Below, in pieces: positions 37,578 to 46,314 of a stretch of DNA of 64,000 nucleotides. A model generated the notes under the pieces. That model made no database searches. It saw nothing but the letters and a program-made list of their open reading frames with translations, and had not been told where the DNA came from. The stretch comes from Gracilimonas sp. (lineage in GTDB: Bacteria; Bacteroidota; Rhodothermia; Balneolales; Balneolaceae). Where the stretch lies: assembly GCF_040218225.1 (NCBI RefSeq), contig NZ_JAVJQO010000008.1, positions 248,001-312,000 of the forward strand, read 5' to 3'. Position 1 is the stretch's first letter. Each line of letters begins with the position of its first letter. The translations under genes were made by a program, and so were the position numbers.

Positions 37578-39109
37578 AATCGAATCCTGTTTTTCCAGTC
37601 TAAGAGTGATGTTTTAAGTAGTTGTAAGTTCCTTCTTCTCATTTCAGAAGCTTCATTAGGATTAGGAAGATAGGGGTTCGAATACTTTAATTTTGATGAT
37701 TTTGTAAGGTCTGTCACAGCCTTTTCTGTGGTTACTAAATCAAACTCAAAGTGGTTGAAAGATACTTGGATCAATTTTTCCGGATCCGAAGATTTATCAA
37801 TAGAAACCCTGTTATCTTTCATATATGCATCAAACGTAAATGCTTGTCGTTCTTTCCAGAAGGTAGCAAACTGAGCAAAAGTCAGGTTTTCAAAATCATG
37901 GACATTACTCAGTTCTAAAAGATGATCTATAACGGAAAGTCCGGGCTGAAGTGGATGATGATAGAAAAAAGCTGGCTCAAAACGGGATAATTTATTCCGT
38001 AAAATCTGTTCAAAATAACTCTTCATATCTTTAATAGAGTATTGACGCCGATTCAAACTTCCCGTACAAACAGGGTGTATAGGAATTTGAAGCGGGAGAT
38101 GTTCTTTAGCGGGCTGAAAAGGTAATCCATCATAGCCGAATGTAAATTCCGATGAGTAAGTAAAGTCAGTTTGATGTAAAGCTTTACTAAGTGCTTTGTT
38201 CCATATTCCATAAGGCGCGCAAAAACCTGTAGGTTCAAATCCTGCTTTTTCGAGAAGCTGCAGTCCATTATTTATATTATGAAACACTTTTTTGTAAGAA
38301 TCAGAAGTCCCATGTTCATATCCATGGAGGGCAATTTCCTGGTTTTGAAAGGACTTAAAATGCTCCAGCCAGTCTTCATGAGCCTGAACATGCAAAAACC
38401 AGGTAGCTGATTTCTTGTGCTTATGGATAATTTCATATAGCTGATCAATGGATTCTTTATCTCCAAAATCACTATCGATTCGAAAACCAAAAACAGGCTT
38501 TGGTGTAGGGGATGTCCACTTTTCGATATAGGGTAAAGACCTGAGAAAGTGAAGTTCTTTTAGTACAGATTTCAAGGTTTCTGATAATTCGTGTTTTGAA
38601 ACCTGACTTACTATCTCATCCGGATTTTCCTTGTGCTGACTATAAAAATATTTTCTTTTATATCCTGAAGATTGCAATAAATCACCGGCATCAACTCCCA
38701 AATAAGCCAGATTGTATTTTGCGTCAGGATCTATATAAACCAGTCCCTCAAGCAAGGATGAATCTTCATGAGTTCTGATTTTCGAACGGATATCTATATG
38801 AGATATGTGCGATAAAAAGGATTTCCGGGAGTCATTAATGATCGTTTTCTGATGATAGGAGTGAATTTTTTTGCTTTCATTAAAAACTACATTATCACCA
38901 ATTTCTAAAAGGCTTCCTTTTTTTTTCAGAAAGCCCTTTAACTTTGACCTTTGATCTTTATCAGGTTTTTTATTTTGAATAATAACACTGTACTGATATT
39001 CTAGGTCATAGTTGTAGTTAACCTCTTCAAAGGAAACTCCCAGCTGATCTAATAAGGCAGTCCATGCGTTATTTTTCTCCTGAATTCCTATACACAGTCG
39101 CTGCTTCAT
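37574..39109 (-). CDS. Cytoplasmic polysaccharide deacetylase-like protein
   Basis: 511 residues from the ATG at 39109, which overlaps the flippase stop (ATGA). No signal peptide or membrane segment. NodB-like motifs occur in the middle: RIDSDFGD (Asp212/Asp214), ALHGYEHGTS (His262, His266) and FCAPYGIWN (Pro299-Tyr300-Gly301). N- and C-terminal regions are unassigned. Deacetylases on exported glycans normally work outside; a cytoplasmic one could act on a lipid-linked precursor. Operon with a flippase, glycosyltransferases and wecB. Confidence 0.8.
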   Translation of the reverse strand: MKQRLCIGIQEKNNAWTALLDQLGVSFEEVNYNYDLEYQYSVIIQNKKPDKDQRSKLKGFLKKKGSLLEIGDNVVFNESKKIHSYHQKTIINDSRKSFLSHISHIDIRSKIRTHEDSSLLEGLVYIDPDAKYNLAYLGVDAGDLLQSSGYKRKYFYSQHKENPDEIVSQVSKHELSETLKSVLKELHFLRSLPYIEKWTSPTPKPVFGFRIDSDFGDKESIDQLYEIIHKHKKSATWFLHVQAHEDWLEHFKSFQNQEIALHGYEHGTSDSYKKVFHNINNGLQLLEKAGFEPTGFCAPYGIWNKALSKALHQTDFTYSSEFTFGYDGLPFQPAKEHLPLQIPIHPVCTGSLNRRQYSIKDMKSYFEQILRNKLSRFEPAFFYHHPLQPGLSVIDHLLELSNVHDFENLTFAQFATFWKERQAFTFDAYMKDNRVSIDKSSDPEKLIQVSFNHFEFDLVTTEKAVTDLTKSSKLKYSNPYLPNPNEASEMRRRNLQLLKTSLLDWKNRIRL

Positions 39110-40509
39110 CCTAAAACCTTTTTCTTTGCCCATTCTAGTTGTTCGGGCTTAAGAATACCGAATTGAATGATAATTGCGATGAATATGACTGAGGCAATGG
39201 CAGCGTTTATCAAAGGCATCAACGGACTGAAAAGAAAGATAATGAATAATATAATCGCAGCAGGGTAGCTTATCAGTAATGGTTTTAAATAATTCAGGGG
39301 GACAACTTTTCTGAACCAAAAATAGGTGAAAAGGGTGATTATAATTTCAGCTGCAGAAACTGAGATTGCTACCATTGTAGAGTTCCCTAAAGCAGTAAAG
39401 CTAAAAATGATAATGGCAGAAATTGTGCCTCCAAAACAGGTGGCCAGAAAGTATTCTTTGTCTTTATTAGTGGCTATTAGTCCAAATGAGAACAGGCTAT
39501 TAATGAAAGTAGCGGCAATAAGTATCGACAGAATCTGGAGTAATATAACACTCTCTGCATACTGATCTCCATAAAGCAGATGTGTGATTTGTTCAGCCCC
39601 GATAGCCGTTATCATAGCAATTAGAGCTCCGCCAGCGGCTACAAATCTGAAGACAGTGTCAATTTTTTTGTTAGCTTCGGCACGATCCATGCTCCATAAA
39701 GAGGAAAGATTTGGAAGTAGCAGGTTTACAAAAACACGATCTATCATCATAGCAATGATAACAACTCGAAAGGCTGCTCCATACAATCCTGCATCTCGTA
39801 ATGATAAAATTCCTCCAATTAGGATAGGTGGCAAAAGATGCACTATTTGGGCAAAAAACTTGCCTAATCCTAAAATAGAGCTTGTTTTAAGCAGGTCAGG
39901 ATAGATCTGCAGGCCTCTTGAAGGAAGACTGAAAGGTTTATCTTTTATCGCAAAAGTAGCAAGGGTGAGAGCTGCGATGGCAACTCCTGTGGTATACAGA
40001 ACGGGAACGAGAGTGACATCTTCAACCGAATGCACCATAAAAATGACCAAAAGGAAATAAATAAGTCCATTCAAAATTTTTGAAAGGGCTATTTTCCCGA
40101 ATTGCTGCTTTCCGGAATAAAACCATTCCATGAGTGCCATATAAGGGATTATTGAATACAGGTAACCTAATATGACTTGCTTTTCTATTTCTCCGGTATT
40201 GATTAACGAGACAATTGCAGTGGAGCCAATAAGGACAATGATCCCCAGAAAGAGCTTCATTCTGAATATTTCCAGTACTCTGAAAATTCTCTTAGAAGGC
40301 TCTTTGGCTGTTTCTCTGGTTCCTATACTAATTAATCCCATATCGGAAACCCAGGTAGCATATCCAAGAATAGAAAGCGCAACCGTAATAAGTCCATAGA
40401 ATTCTGAACCTAAAGTACGGGCAAGATATATTGAGGTAAGAAAAGAAAGCCCGCGGCCAGCTATATCACCTACAACAATCCAAAACGCTTTTTCTTTCAG
40501 TTTAGCCAT
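39106..40509 (-). CDS. Wzx-like flippase (oligosaccharide/O-antigen translocase)
   Basis: 467 residues, about 12-14 hydrophobic segments. It starts KEKAFWIVVGDIAGRGLSFL and has the polysaccharide transporter pattern (YLARTLGSEFYGLITVALS). Family members flip lipid-linked oligosaccharides to the periplasm. Overlaps the next gene by ATGA and the previous gene by about 8 nt. Confidence 0.9.
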   Translation of the reverse strand: MAKLKEKAFWIVVGDIAGRGLSFLTSIYLARTLGSEFYGLITVALSILGYATWVSDMGLISIGTRETAKEPSKRIFRVLEIFRMKLFLGIIVLIGSTAIVSLINTGEIEKQVILGYLYSIIPYMALMEWFYSGKQQFGKIALSKILNGLIYFLLVIFMVHSVEDVTLVPVLYTTGVAIAALTLATFAIKDKPFSLPSRGLQIYPDLLKTSSILGLGKFFAQIVHLLPPILIGGILSLRDAGLYGAAFRVVIIAMMIDRVFVNLLLPNLSSLWSMDRAEANKKIDTVFRFVAAGGALIAMITAIGAEQITHLLYGDQYAESVILLQILSILIAATFINSLFSFGLIATNKDKEYFLATCFGGTISAIIIFSFTALGNSTMVAISVSAAEIIITLFTYFWFRKVVPLNYLKPLLISYPAAIILFIIFLFSPLMPLINAAIASVIFIAIIIQFGILKPEQLEWAKKKVLG

Positions 40510-41518
40510 TCTTATTTGCTTGTAATTGCCGTTGCAACAATTGGCTTAGTTCATCCTGAGTGGTAAATAAATCAACATTTGTTTCTTTCCCTTCTTCACT
40601 CAAACACCCCATATCTGGTGCTATAATCTTCTTATGATATGCTTTTGCCATATGATATCCACCGGAAGAAAGAATTTCACGATAGTTAAAAACACAAAGA
40701 TCGGCAGCACTGTAAAACCAGGGGACTTGTTTCTCATCGATAAAGTGAGGAATGACCTTAATACGGTTACTTTTCTTTTGCCTTGCCTCTAGCTGATCGA
40801 ACAACTTCATATTTCCTTTTTTAACAGGGCCTACAACCAAGAGTTTACATTCCTGTTTCAGTTCAATAACTAAATCAGATACTTTCTCTATCTGTTTGTA
40901 GCGGCTTATGTTACCAAACATTAATATGGTCGTTAAATCTGGTTTTAGCTCGCAATTATAGTGCTCGTTCAGTTTATCTCTGGCAATATCTTTATCGATA
41001 GGTTCTGCCGGAAAATCCGGATGTGGTATTAGTCTGAATTTGTCTTCAGAAACTTCCAGTCGATTACTCATTAGTTTCACTGCCTTTTCGCAATGAACAT
41101 GAAGAACTTTAGACCAGCTTGCCATTTTCTTATGCAGGTAACTATGCAGACCAAGATATTTTTGGTCATGTGGAAACTCATTATGCAGCGTCCAAACAAT
41201 GTTTCCGCCAAGCTTATGGAAAAAATATAGGCACAACATTTTCCAGGGCATACCCAGCAAGGATTTAAAATCCTGGAATTCCAACCAATGATAATGAAGA
41301 ATAGCCTGACGGTTAGAAAGTATACCCGCTACCAGTTTAAAATGATTAAATACACTTATAGACTGAATATCATACTCTTTGCCTTCTATCAACTCTTTGT
41401 AGAGCAGATATAAATAATCAGATTTTTTATGCGAAAACCGAATTAAAGGTACTACATAGACGATACGCGCATCTTCATTTACTGATGCGTAAATCTCTTT
41501 AAGAGATGTTACCTCCAT
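40502..41518 (-). CDS. Glycosyltransferase (GT-B fold)
   Basis: 338 residues. LMFGNISRYKQIEKVSDLV and YSAADLCVFNYREILSSGGY resemble GT4 and teichoic-acid/mannosyl glycosyltransferases; no signal peptide. First glycan gene after the PorV-like genes, spacing 13 nt. Specificity unknown. Confidence 0.85.
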   Translation of the reverse strand: MEVTSLKEIYASVNEDARIVYVVPLIRFSHKKSDYLYLLYKELIEGKEYDIQSISVFNHFKLVAGILSNRQAILHYHWLEFQDFKSLLGMPWKMLCLYFFHKLGGNIVWTLHNEFPHDQKYLGLHSYLHKKMASWSKVLHVHCEKAVKLMSNRLEVSEDKFRLIPHPDFPAEPIDKDIARDKLNEHYNCELKPDLTTILMFGNISRYKQIEKVSDLVIELKQECKLLVVGPVKKGNMKLFDQLEARQKKSNRIKVIPHFIDEKQVPWFYSAADLCVFNYREILSSGGYHMAKAYHKKIIAPDMGCLSEEGKETNVDLFTTQDELSQLLQRQLQANKNG

Positions 41519-41531
41519 AAAAAAGTCCTTA

Positions 41532-42473
41532 TTAAAATTTGTACTGAATCCCGATGGAATGTACTGTTCCGTAACCGGTATTGAAAGGAACTAACGCATA
41601 ATTAAAGGTGATTTCATCGGTTGAGAAGGCTGCTCCAAATGAAATCGGACGAACATTATTCTGGGTTTTGTACCCGCCACTGATCTGTAATACCTCAGCT
41701 ACTGTAAAAGAGAGCCCCAAATTAAAATATGAGCCAGGGACAGTATAGTCAGCATAATCTTTATCATCGGTTTCTACTAGGGGATGTACAAAATCGGCAT
41801 AGGCAGTTAAAAGAACGGGTAAATCATCATTTTTTGGAGGCGTGAAGTTAAGCACATCAACTGATGTGCCTGCTTTGAAATTTGTCGGAAGAGGGGTAGC
41901 GTTGATATTTAACTTCTCCATCTCTCCCAAATTAGTCACAGAAGCTCCCACACGAACCATCTCGTCCAATAATTCACTTGCAATTCCAAAGTTGAACGCA
42001 TAACCATTGGCCTGATAAGTGAAGTTTTCCTCATTCAGATATTGAAATGCGCCACCCAGGGCAAAGTATTTAAAATCATATGAGTATGCGGCAGCAATAG
42101 AGATATATTGAATGGAAAATTCACCGTTTGGAGGACCGGGATTATTTCGGGATTCATAGTCGTCGGCCCCGGAAGTATAAAAAGAAAAAGCTATGGCCCT
42201 TTGTTCATTTCTGAAGTTAACACCACCGAAAATATTATTCACGTTAGCAATCCAAAAAGAATATCCCAGATCAATAGAGGAATGATCATTGAGCGAAAGT
42301 AACGCCGGATTGGAGAAAATCGATGCTGAACCTTCAGAAATAGAGGTTGTTGCTTCCGCTTTGGAAAGAGAGTAGGGAGTTGGTGAAATACTAAGTACTT
42401 CAAATCCGCTGCCCTGAGCAAAAAGAACAGTACTGCTTATCGAAAAAAAGAGGACGAAAAATCCGGTTTTCAT
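41532..42473 (-). CDS. PorV/PorQ-like outer-membrane beta-barrel protein, copy B
   Basis: 313 residues. Signal peptide (FAQG), then barrel strands with Gly-Ser-rich and aromatic residues ending in HSIGIQYKF; ASIFSNPALLSL is the PorV-family NPA motif. In type IX secretion PorV and PorQ are outer-membrane shuttle or attachment proteins. Second PorV-like gene in tandem; overlaps copy A by ATGA. Confidence 0.75.
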   Translation of the reverse strand: MKTGFFVLFFSISSTVLFAQGSGFEVLSISPTPYSLSKAEATTSISEGSASIFSNPALLSLNDHSSIDLGYSFWIANVNNIFGGVNFRNEQRAIAFSFYTSGADDYESRNNPGPPNGEFSIQYISIAAAYSYDFKYFALGGAFQYLNEENFTYQANGYAFNFGIASELLDEMVRVGASVTNLGEMEKLNINATPLPTNFKAGTSVDVLNFTPPKNDDLPVLLTAYADFVHPLVETDDKDYADYTVPGSYFNLGLSFTVAEVLQISGGYKTQNNVRPISFGAAFSTDEITFNYALVPFNTGYGTVHSIGIQYKF

Positions 42474-43525
42474 AAATTCAGTCGTAAAGAGAATACATGC
42501 ATGTTAGAAATTCGGTAAGGTTCCATCACAAAAGCATAGTCGATGGAAGGAGAAAATACATCAAAAGGAAGATGAATGGAAAAGCCACTGCTTAATGACC
42601 AGCTGTCAAATTCGGTGGTCTCTGGTAATTGCCATCCTGCCCGCAGGGTAAAGCGTTCATGAGCTTTCCAGGAACCCCCTAAACGAAATTGAGTTGAACT
42701 CGTGGTAATTGTCTCGGTTTCCATGATTGTAATAGGATTACCCTGATCAATAAAGATGCGCTGCCGTTGTAATTCTGAAGTATAGGTTTGTATCTCAAAA
42801 TCACTGGATATGGTATATTTATCCCGTTGGTAAGCAAATCCAAATACAATGCGGGTAGGAAAATCATTTGCTTCATTTCGGCCTTGGTCTAAACCATAAA
42901 GCTGCTGCGGATTCCATGTATAGTTAGCTAAAAGATCCTTAACTGACACTCCTATGCTGGTATAATTTCCGGGGAAATATAAAAACCCGAGATCTATTCC
43001 AACTGTAAAGGCATTATCTAATTCAGCATGGTAATCAGCTAAACTGAACTTAAGTCCAATTCCTGCATGAAATCTTTCACTCATCCTGATACCAAAATTA
43101 CTCGCCAGCTGATATTCATTGATGTTAAAAAGTTCGGTGGGATATCCGCTGACCGTTCTTCCATCAATATCCTGTACGCCAGACCTTAATAAATTAATGG
43201 AAATACCTGCAGAAGGAGGTAACTGAAGGTGAATTCCTGAACTTTGGAATACCCGGTCAAATTTTAGTGCACCAACGGTTAAATCTGCTTGTCTGATATT
43301 TGAAAAAAGAGCAGCTTGTGCCGGATTGTAATAAGCAAAGACCCCTTCAGATGTAACTGCACTCATAGCATTGCTCATAGCCATTCCCCGTGCACTGTAT
43401 CCTATGCGATGCGATGCACCGGCAAATCCTCCATTTTGTGCAAATAAGGAAGGAGAGATTAATCCAAATAAAAGAAGTACAGACAGAATTATATTCTTAT
43501 TGATATCTGGGAATTTATAATTCAT
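42470..43525 (-). CDS. PorV/PorQ-like outer-membrane protein, copy A
   Basis: 351 residues. Signal peptide (LFAQ), then RIGYSARGMAMSNAMSAV and FAYYNPAQAALF, the PorV/UPF0164 N-terminal pattern (ARxxGMGxA and YNPA), and barrel strands to HVFSLRLNL. Only weakly like copy B, so not a recent duplicate. Start overlaps the propeller gene stop by one base. Confidence 0.8.
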   Translation of the reverse strand: MNYKFPDINKNIILSVLLLFGLISPSLFAQNGGFAGASHRIGYSARGMAMSNAMSAVTSEGVFAYYNPAQAALFSNIRQADLTVGALKFDRVFQSSGIHLQLPPSAGISINLLRSGVQDIDGRTVSGYPTELFNINEYQLASNFGIRMSERFHAGIGLKFSLADYHAELDNAFTVGIDLGFLYFPGNYTSIGVSVKDLLANYTWNPQQLYGLDQGRNEANDFPTRIVFGFAYQRDKYTISSDFEIQTYTSELQRQRIFIDQGNPITIMETETITTSSTQFRLGGSWKAHERFTLRAGWQLPETTEFDSWSLSSGFSIHLPFDVFSPSIDYAFVMEPYRISNMHVFSLRLNL

Positions 43526-45186
43526 TAATCCACCACTAAAATTTTTCCGGTTGTTTGTTTATTACCGGTTTGTATTACATAAATATAGGGTCCGTTTGCT
43601 ACTTTTCGTCCTTTTCCATCAATTCCATCCCATATAGCTTCGTAGGTTCCTGGAGTAAAAGAGGCATTTTCAATTTCCCGAACTAAATTCATTCCGAAAT
43701 CAAAAACCCGGACTTTAACATTCACTTGTTGATCGACTTCAAACTTGATGCGAACCAATTCGTGAACTGTAGGAGAGAAGGGGTTGGGATAAGCATAACT
43801 GTTAACATTGCGTCCTTCTTCATGAATATTACCACCATCAAGCGGGAAATCTACACGTGTAATTTGCCAATTGTCAAAAACCTGGTTTGTAACACAACAT
43901 TCATGTGATGCCAATCCGTCGCTTGTTGAAACCCATACGCGATCCGTTGTAGAAGTAGCAGAGTAAAAAATAGCCGAGGACTTAATAAATGTATTTGGGC
44001 TTTTTATTTGTGGTGATTTTATCCAGGTATCGCCACCGTTGGGAGATATGAATAGTCCATTATCGCCGGTTGCAAAAACGTATCCATCTTTAAAGCCGAT
44101 ATCGTTGATACGTTCTCCAATCAACATTTGCTCAAACGTTTGTCCACCGTCATCGGTATAAACCAGACCCTGGTTCTCTTGCCCCGATTCAATTACTCGA
44201 TTAGTCATCCAGATTTTTCCTGTACCGGGTTCTTCTTTGATTTCAATGACCCAGTTTCCAATTAATCCATTTGCAGAGCCATCATAAGTAATATGATTCC
44301 ATCTGATGCTATCTGTTGGTGCTGAAAGTGCATTATCAGATACATTAATGCCATTTCCAGTTCCCACCCAGACTCTGTTCTGAGTATCAATATGCACCCC
44401 AAAAGCACGGATATTAAATCCAACGCTGCTTATAGGATCATACCTGTTAATCTGAACAGCATTACCGGAAGCAAGTATTAAGCTAGAGCCCCAGGTATAA
44501 TCGTCATCCGGAGTCATTTCTGAAACATTATCAGGGGGAAGAATTACTCGCTCCCATGTTTGACCAAAGTCAGTACTTCTAAGCAACCCTCCGGCAAAAT
44601 TTGTAGAGAATACAACGTTATCCTTGAAATCAACTTCGTACGGTGGCGCTTGTTCAGGAACTGTAAATCTAATACGATTATAGGTAACACCACCATAAGT
44701 AAACTGGATATCACAATCCGGATCGTAATCTTCAGCAGTGGCTGGCCGTTGATAATCGGGATCAGTTGAAAAACATTTGGCGGGTGGATCAGGATCCAGA
44801 ACCGGAGGTTCAAATCTCCAGGAATCTCCACCATCTATTGAAAAATAGTAACCATAAGCGGTCTGAGGATTACTTTCGGCATCAGTATTTGTAAATCCTA
44901 AACCAGCCAACACGGTATCTTGTCCGAGTTCAAGTGAGTATACTCTGCCAATTCCACTTACTACACTATCTGCATTTTCTGGAGTGAACCATTCTGCCAC
45001 ATTGCCAATGTTTCGATTCAATGATGGGCTAATCCACACTGTATCTCCATAAGCAAGGATAGTACTTACACCATTTACCCTGATTGAGTTGAAATTATCC
45101 TGGTTTGGATCAAGTGGTCCGTAAACCTGAGATAATCCAGCTAAAGGAATGAATAAAAGAGTTAGAACAGCTAAAAATTTCTTCAT
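43525..45186 (-). CDS. Secreted beta-propeller protein with FlgD-like C-terminal sorting domain (PorZ-like architecture)
   Basis: 553 residues. Signal peptide (LAGLSQ), then BNR-like propeller repeats (VWVGTGNGINVS, GYVFATGDNGLFISPNGGDTW, VWVSTSDGLA) and a C-terminal FlgD-Ig-like type IX sorting region: YPNPFSP...VKVRVFDFGMNLVREIE...WDGIDGKGRKVANGPYIYVIQ. The propeller plus sorting-domain layout and the PorV neighbours recall PorZ, which is about 780 residues and delivers A-LPS in T9SS. Catalytic sialidase residues are not evident, so a sialidase name is not justified. Confidence 0.72.
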   Translation of the reverse strand: MKKFLAVLTLLFIPLAGLSQVYGPLDPNQDNFNSIRVNGVSTILAYGDTVWISPSLNRNIGNVAEWFTPENADSVVSGIGRVYSLELGQDTVLAGLGFTNTDAESNPQTAYGYYFSIDGGDSWRFEPPVLDPDPPAKCFSTDPDYQRPATAEDYDPDCDIQFTYGGVTYNRIRFTVPEQAPPYEVDFKDNVVFSTNFAGGLLRSTDFGQTWERVILPPDNVSEMTPDDDYTWGSSLILASGNAVQINRYDPISSVGFNIRAFGVHIDTQNRVWVGTGNGINVSDNALSAPTDSIRWNHITYDGSANGLIGNWVIEIKEEPGTGKIWMTNRVIESGQENQGLVYTDDGGQTFEQMLIGERINDIGFKDGYVFATGDNGLFISPNGGDTWIKSPQIKSPNTFIKSSAIFYSATSTTDRVWVSTSDGLASHECCVTNQVFDNWQITRVDFPLDGGNIHEEGRNVNSYAYPNPFSPTVHELVRIKFEVDQQVNVKVRVFDFGMNLVREIENASFTPGTYEAIWDGIDGKGRKVANGPYIYVIQTGNKQTTGKILVVD

Positions 45187-45987
45187 TTACTCTACTATAC
45201 TAAATGTTGTTTTAACGGTATCGCTTACTAAGCCACCTTTATCAATTGCGTAATAGTGAAGGTCAAAAGTTTGAAGCTGGCTTCCAGAATTTACGGGGAA
45301 GGCCGCGGTAAAAACCGAGTCGCTGGCACTTATATCTTCTCCATTTTCACCATCATCGTACAAAGTGAAGGGGGAGCTATTGACCTCCCCGGAAGAACGA
45401 TTAAAAATTCGCACAAAAACACCTTCAATGGTATCAATGCCTTCTTCATCGGTAACCTTTGCAGTAAACCGGTAAAGGTTTGTTCCAGAACTTGGTCTTT
45501 GTACGGTTTCAGGGTTTTGGGCAGATAAAATCTCAGGCCGAACTTCAGAAAAGCCAGTGATCTTTAATGAAGCAGTGGCATAGTTAAAATCACTTCCGTC
45601 AGATTCCTCTACAATTACATTTACTTTATAATCCAGAAAAAATGTTGTCTTCGTCTCAAAAGGTATTTCAAGTTGATACTCATCATCAGAAGATGTTCCG
45701 TCCATATTCTGATGTAATACAACCTGTTCGGATACTCTGTCAGTAATAGTGATTGTCGGTAAAACTCCATCGGCAAGGTTCTGGGTAATGGCGGTAAAAC
45801 TTACTACAACAGTTGTATCTTTAACTCCGTCGGTTCCGGATGTGAATTGTACGTTCTGAGGTGAAACATCAAAATTTAAAATACTTGGTTCGTCCTCAAA
45901 GATATCTTTAGGGGAAGTAGTCGAATCACAAGAAAGTGCCGCCAAGCTTATAAAGAGCAAAAGGGTGTAGATGAATAGTTGCTTCAA
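45187..45987 (-). CDS. Ig-like lipoprotein of unknown function
   Basis: 266 residues from TTG 45987. Lipobox LAALSC (Cys20). Two Ig/Cadherin-like beta domains; DDGENGEDISASDSVFTA is a Ca2+-type acidic segment found in Bacteroidota surface proteins. First gene of the nine-gene unit; the propeller gene starts at the next base. Function unknown. Confidence 0.7.
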   Translation of the reverse strand: MKQLFIYTLLLFISLAALSCDSTTSPKDIFEDEPSILNFDVSPQNVQFTSGTDGVKDTTVVVSFTAITQNLADGVLPTITITDRVSEQVVLHQNMDGTSSDDEYQLEIPFETKTTFFLDYKVNVIVEESDGSDFNYATASLKITGFSEVRPEILSAQNPETVQRPSSGTNLYRFTAKVTDEEGIDTIEGVFVRIFNRSSGEVNSSPFTLYDDGENGEDISASDSVFTAAFPVNSGSQLQTFDLHYYAIDKGGLVSDTVKTTFSIVE

Positions 45988-46083
45988 AATATAATTTACT
46001 GCTAAAAGGTTAATGCATAATGGTAAGGATTCATTGTTCTTAAATCCAATACGGTTTTAAACTAAATAAATTGTGGAACTTCA

Positions 46084-46116
46084 TATTGCATGTACTTATC
46101 GATGCCGTTATATTCG
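46084..46116 (+). promoter_or_regulatory. Candidate promoter of the trp operon
   Basis: TATTG (46084-46088), 20 nt, then TATATTCG (46109-46116), near the Bacteroidota consensus TTTG-N19-21-TAnnTTTG with one mismatch in the second box. It would give an almost leaderless start for the leader peptide. A weaker alternative is TTG at 46071 with TACTTATC at 46093-46100. Confidence 0.35.
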
Positions 46117-46123
46117 ACGCGTT

Positions 46124-46198
46124 ATGAGAAAACAAATCGTTCAACTTAATGCTTGGTGGTGGCCTGTTGTAAGAAATAACAGTGGGTCTCGTATGTGA
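46124..46198 (+). CDS. trpL: trp operon leader peptide with WWW
   Basis: 24 codons: ATG, then a run of basic and polar residues, three consecutive Trp codons (codons 11-13, TGG TGG TGG at 46154-46162), Pro, and a stop TGA. The peptide is MRKQIVQLNA-WWW-PVVRNNSGSRM in segments. It sits 117 nt before trpE in the classic position of an attenuation leader. A stalled ribosome at the Trp codons would expose the antiterminator arm that starts at codon 19. No Shine-Dalgarno is clear. Confidence 0.9.
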   Translation: MRKQIVQLNAWWWPVVRNNSGSRM

Positions 46199-46237
46199 TT
46201 GAGCGAAAAAGGAAAGAATGTAACCAAACCCACTGTT
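46178..46237 (+). promoter_or_regulatory. trp attenuator: antiterminator pairing
   Basis: AACAGTGGG (46178-46186, leader codons 19-21) is a perfect complement of CCCACTGTT (46229-46237), giving a 9-bp antiterminator stem that takes the left arm of the terminator. AACAG can also pair with CTGTT (46164-46168) as a weak pause hairpin just after the Trp codons. With low Trp-tRNA the ribosome stalls and the antiterminator forms; otherwise the ribosome covers the first arm and the terminator forms. Confidence 0.85.
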
Positions 46238-46260
46238 CCGTCGGAATTGTGGGTTTTTTT
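46226..46260 (+). terminator. trp attenuator terminator
   Basis: AAACCCAC (46226-46233) pairs with GTGGGTTT (46249-46256); an inner stem TTCC/GGAA closes the loop, and T residues follow. It ends 55 nt before trpE and is mutually exclusive with the antiterminator. Confidence 0.92.
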
Positions 46261-46314
46261 ATTTAATCAAACTGCCACAAAATCTCTAAAGCACAAATTT
46301 TAGTGGCTAAGTAA

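Larger units (their letters stand above)
45988..46314. other. Intergenic region carrying the trp leader
   Basis: 327-bp gap between the divergent lipoprotein operon and trpE. It holds candidate promoters, the leader peptide, the antiterminator and attenuator terminator (each listed separately). The first 80 bp near the minus-strand lipoprotein gene show no clear signal. Confidence 0.8.

Noticed and set aside
43525-45186. Sialidase/BNR enzyme annotation
   Set aside because: Propeller repeats and a sorting domain are visible, but sialidase catalytic residues are not.
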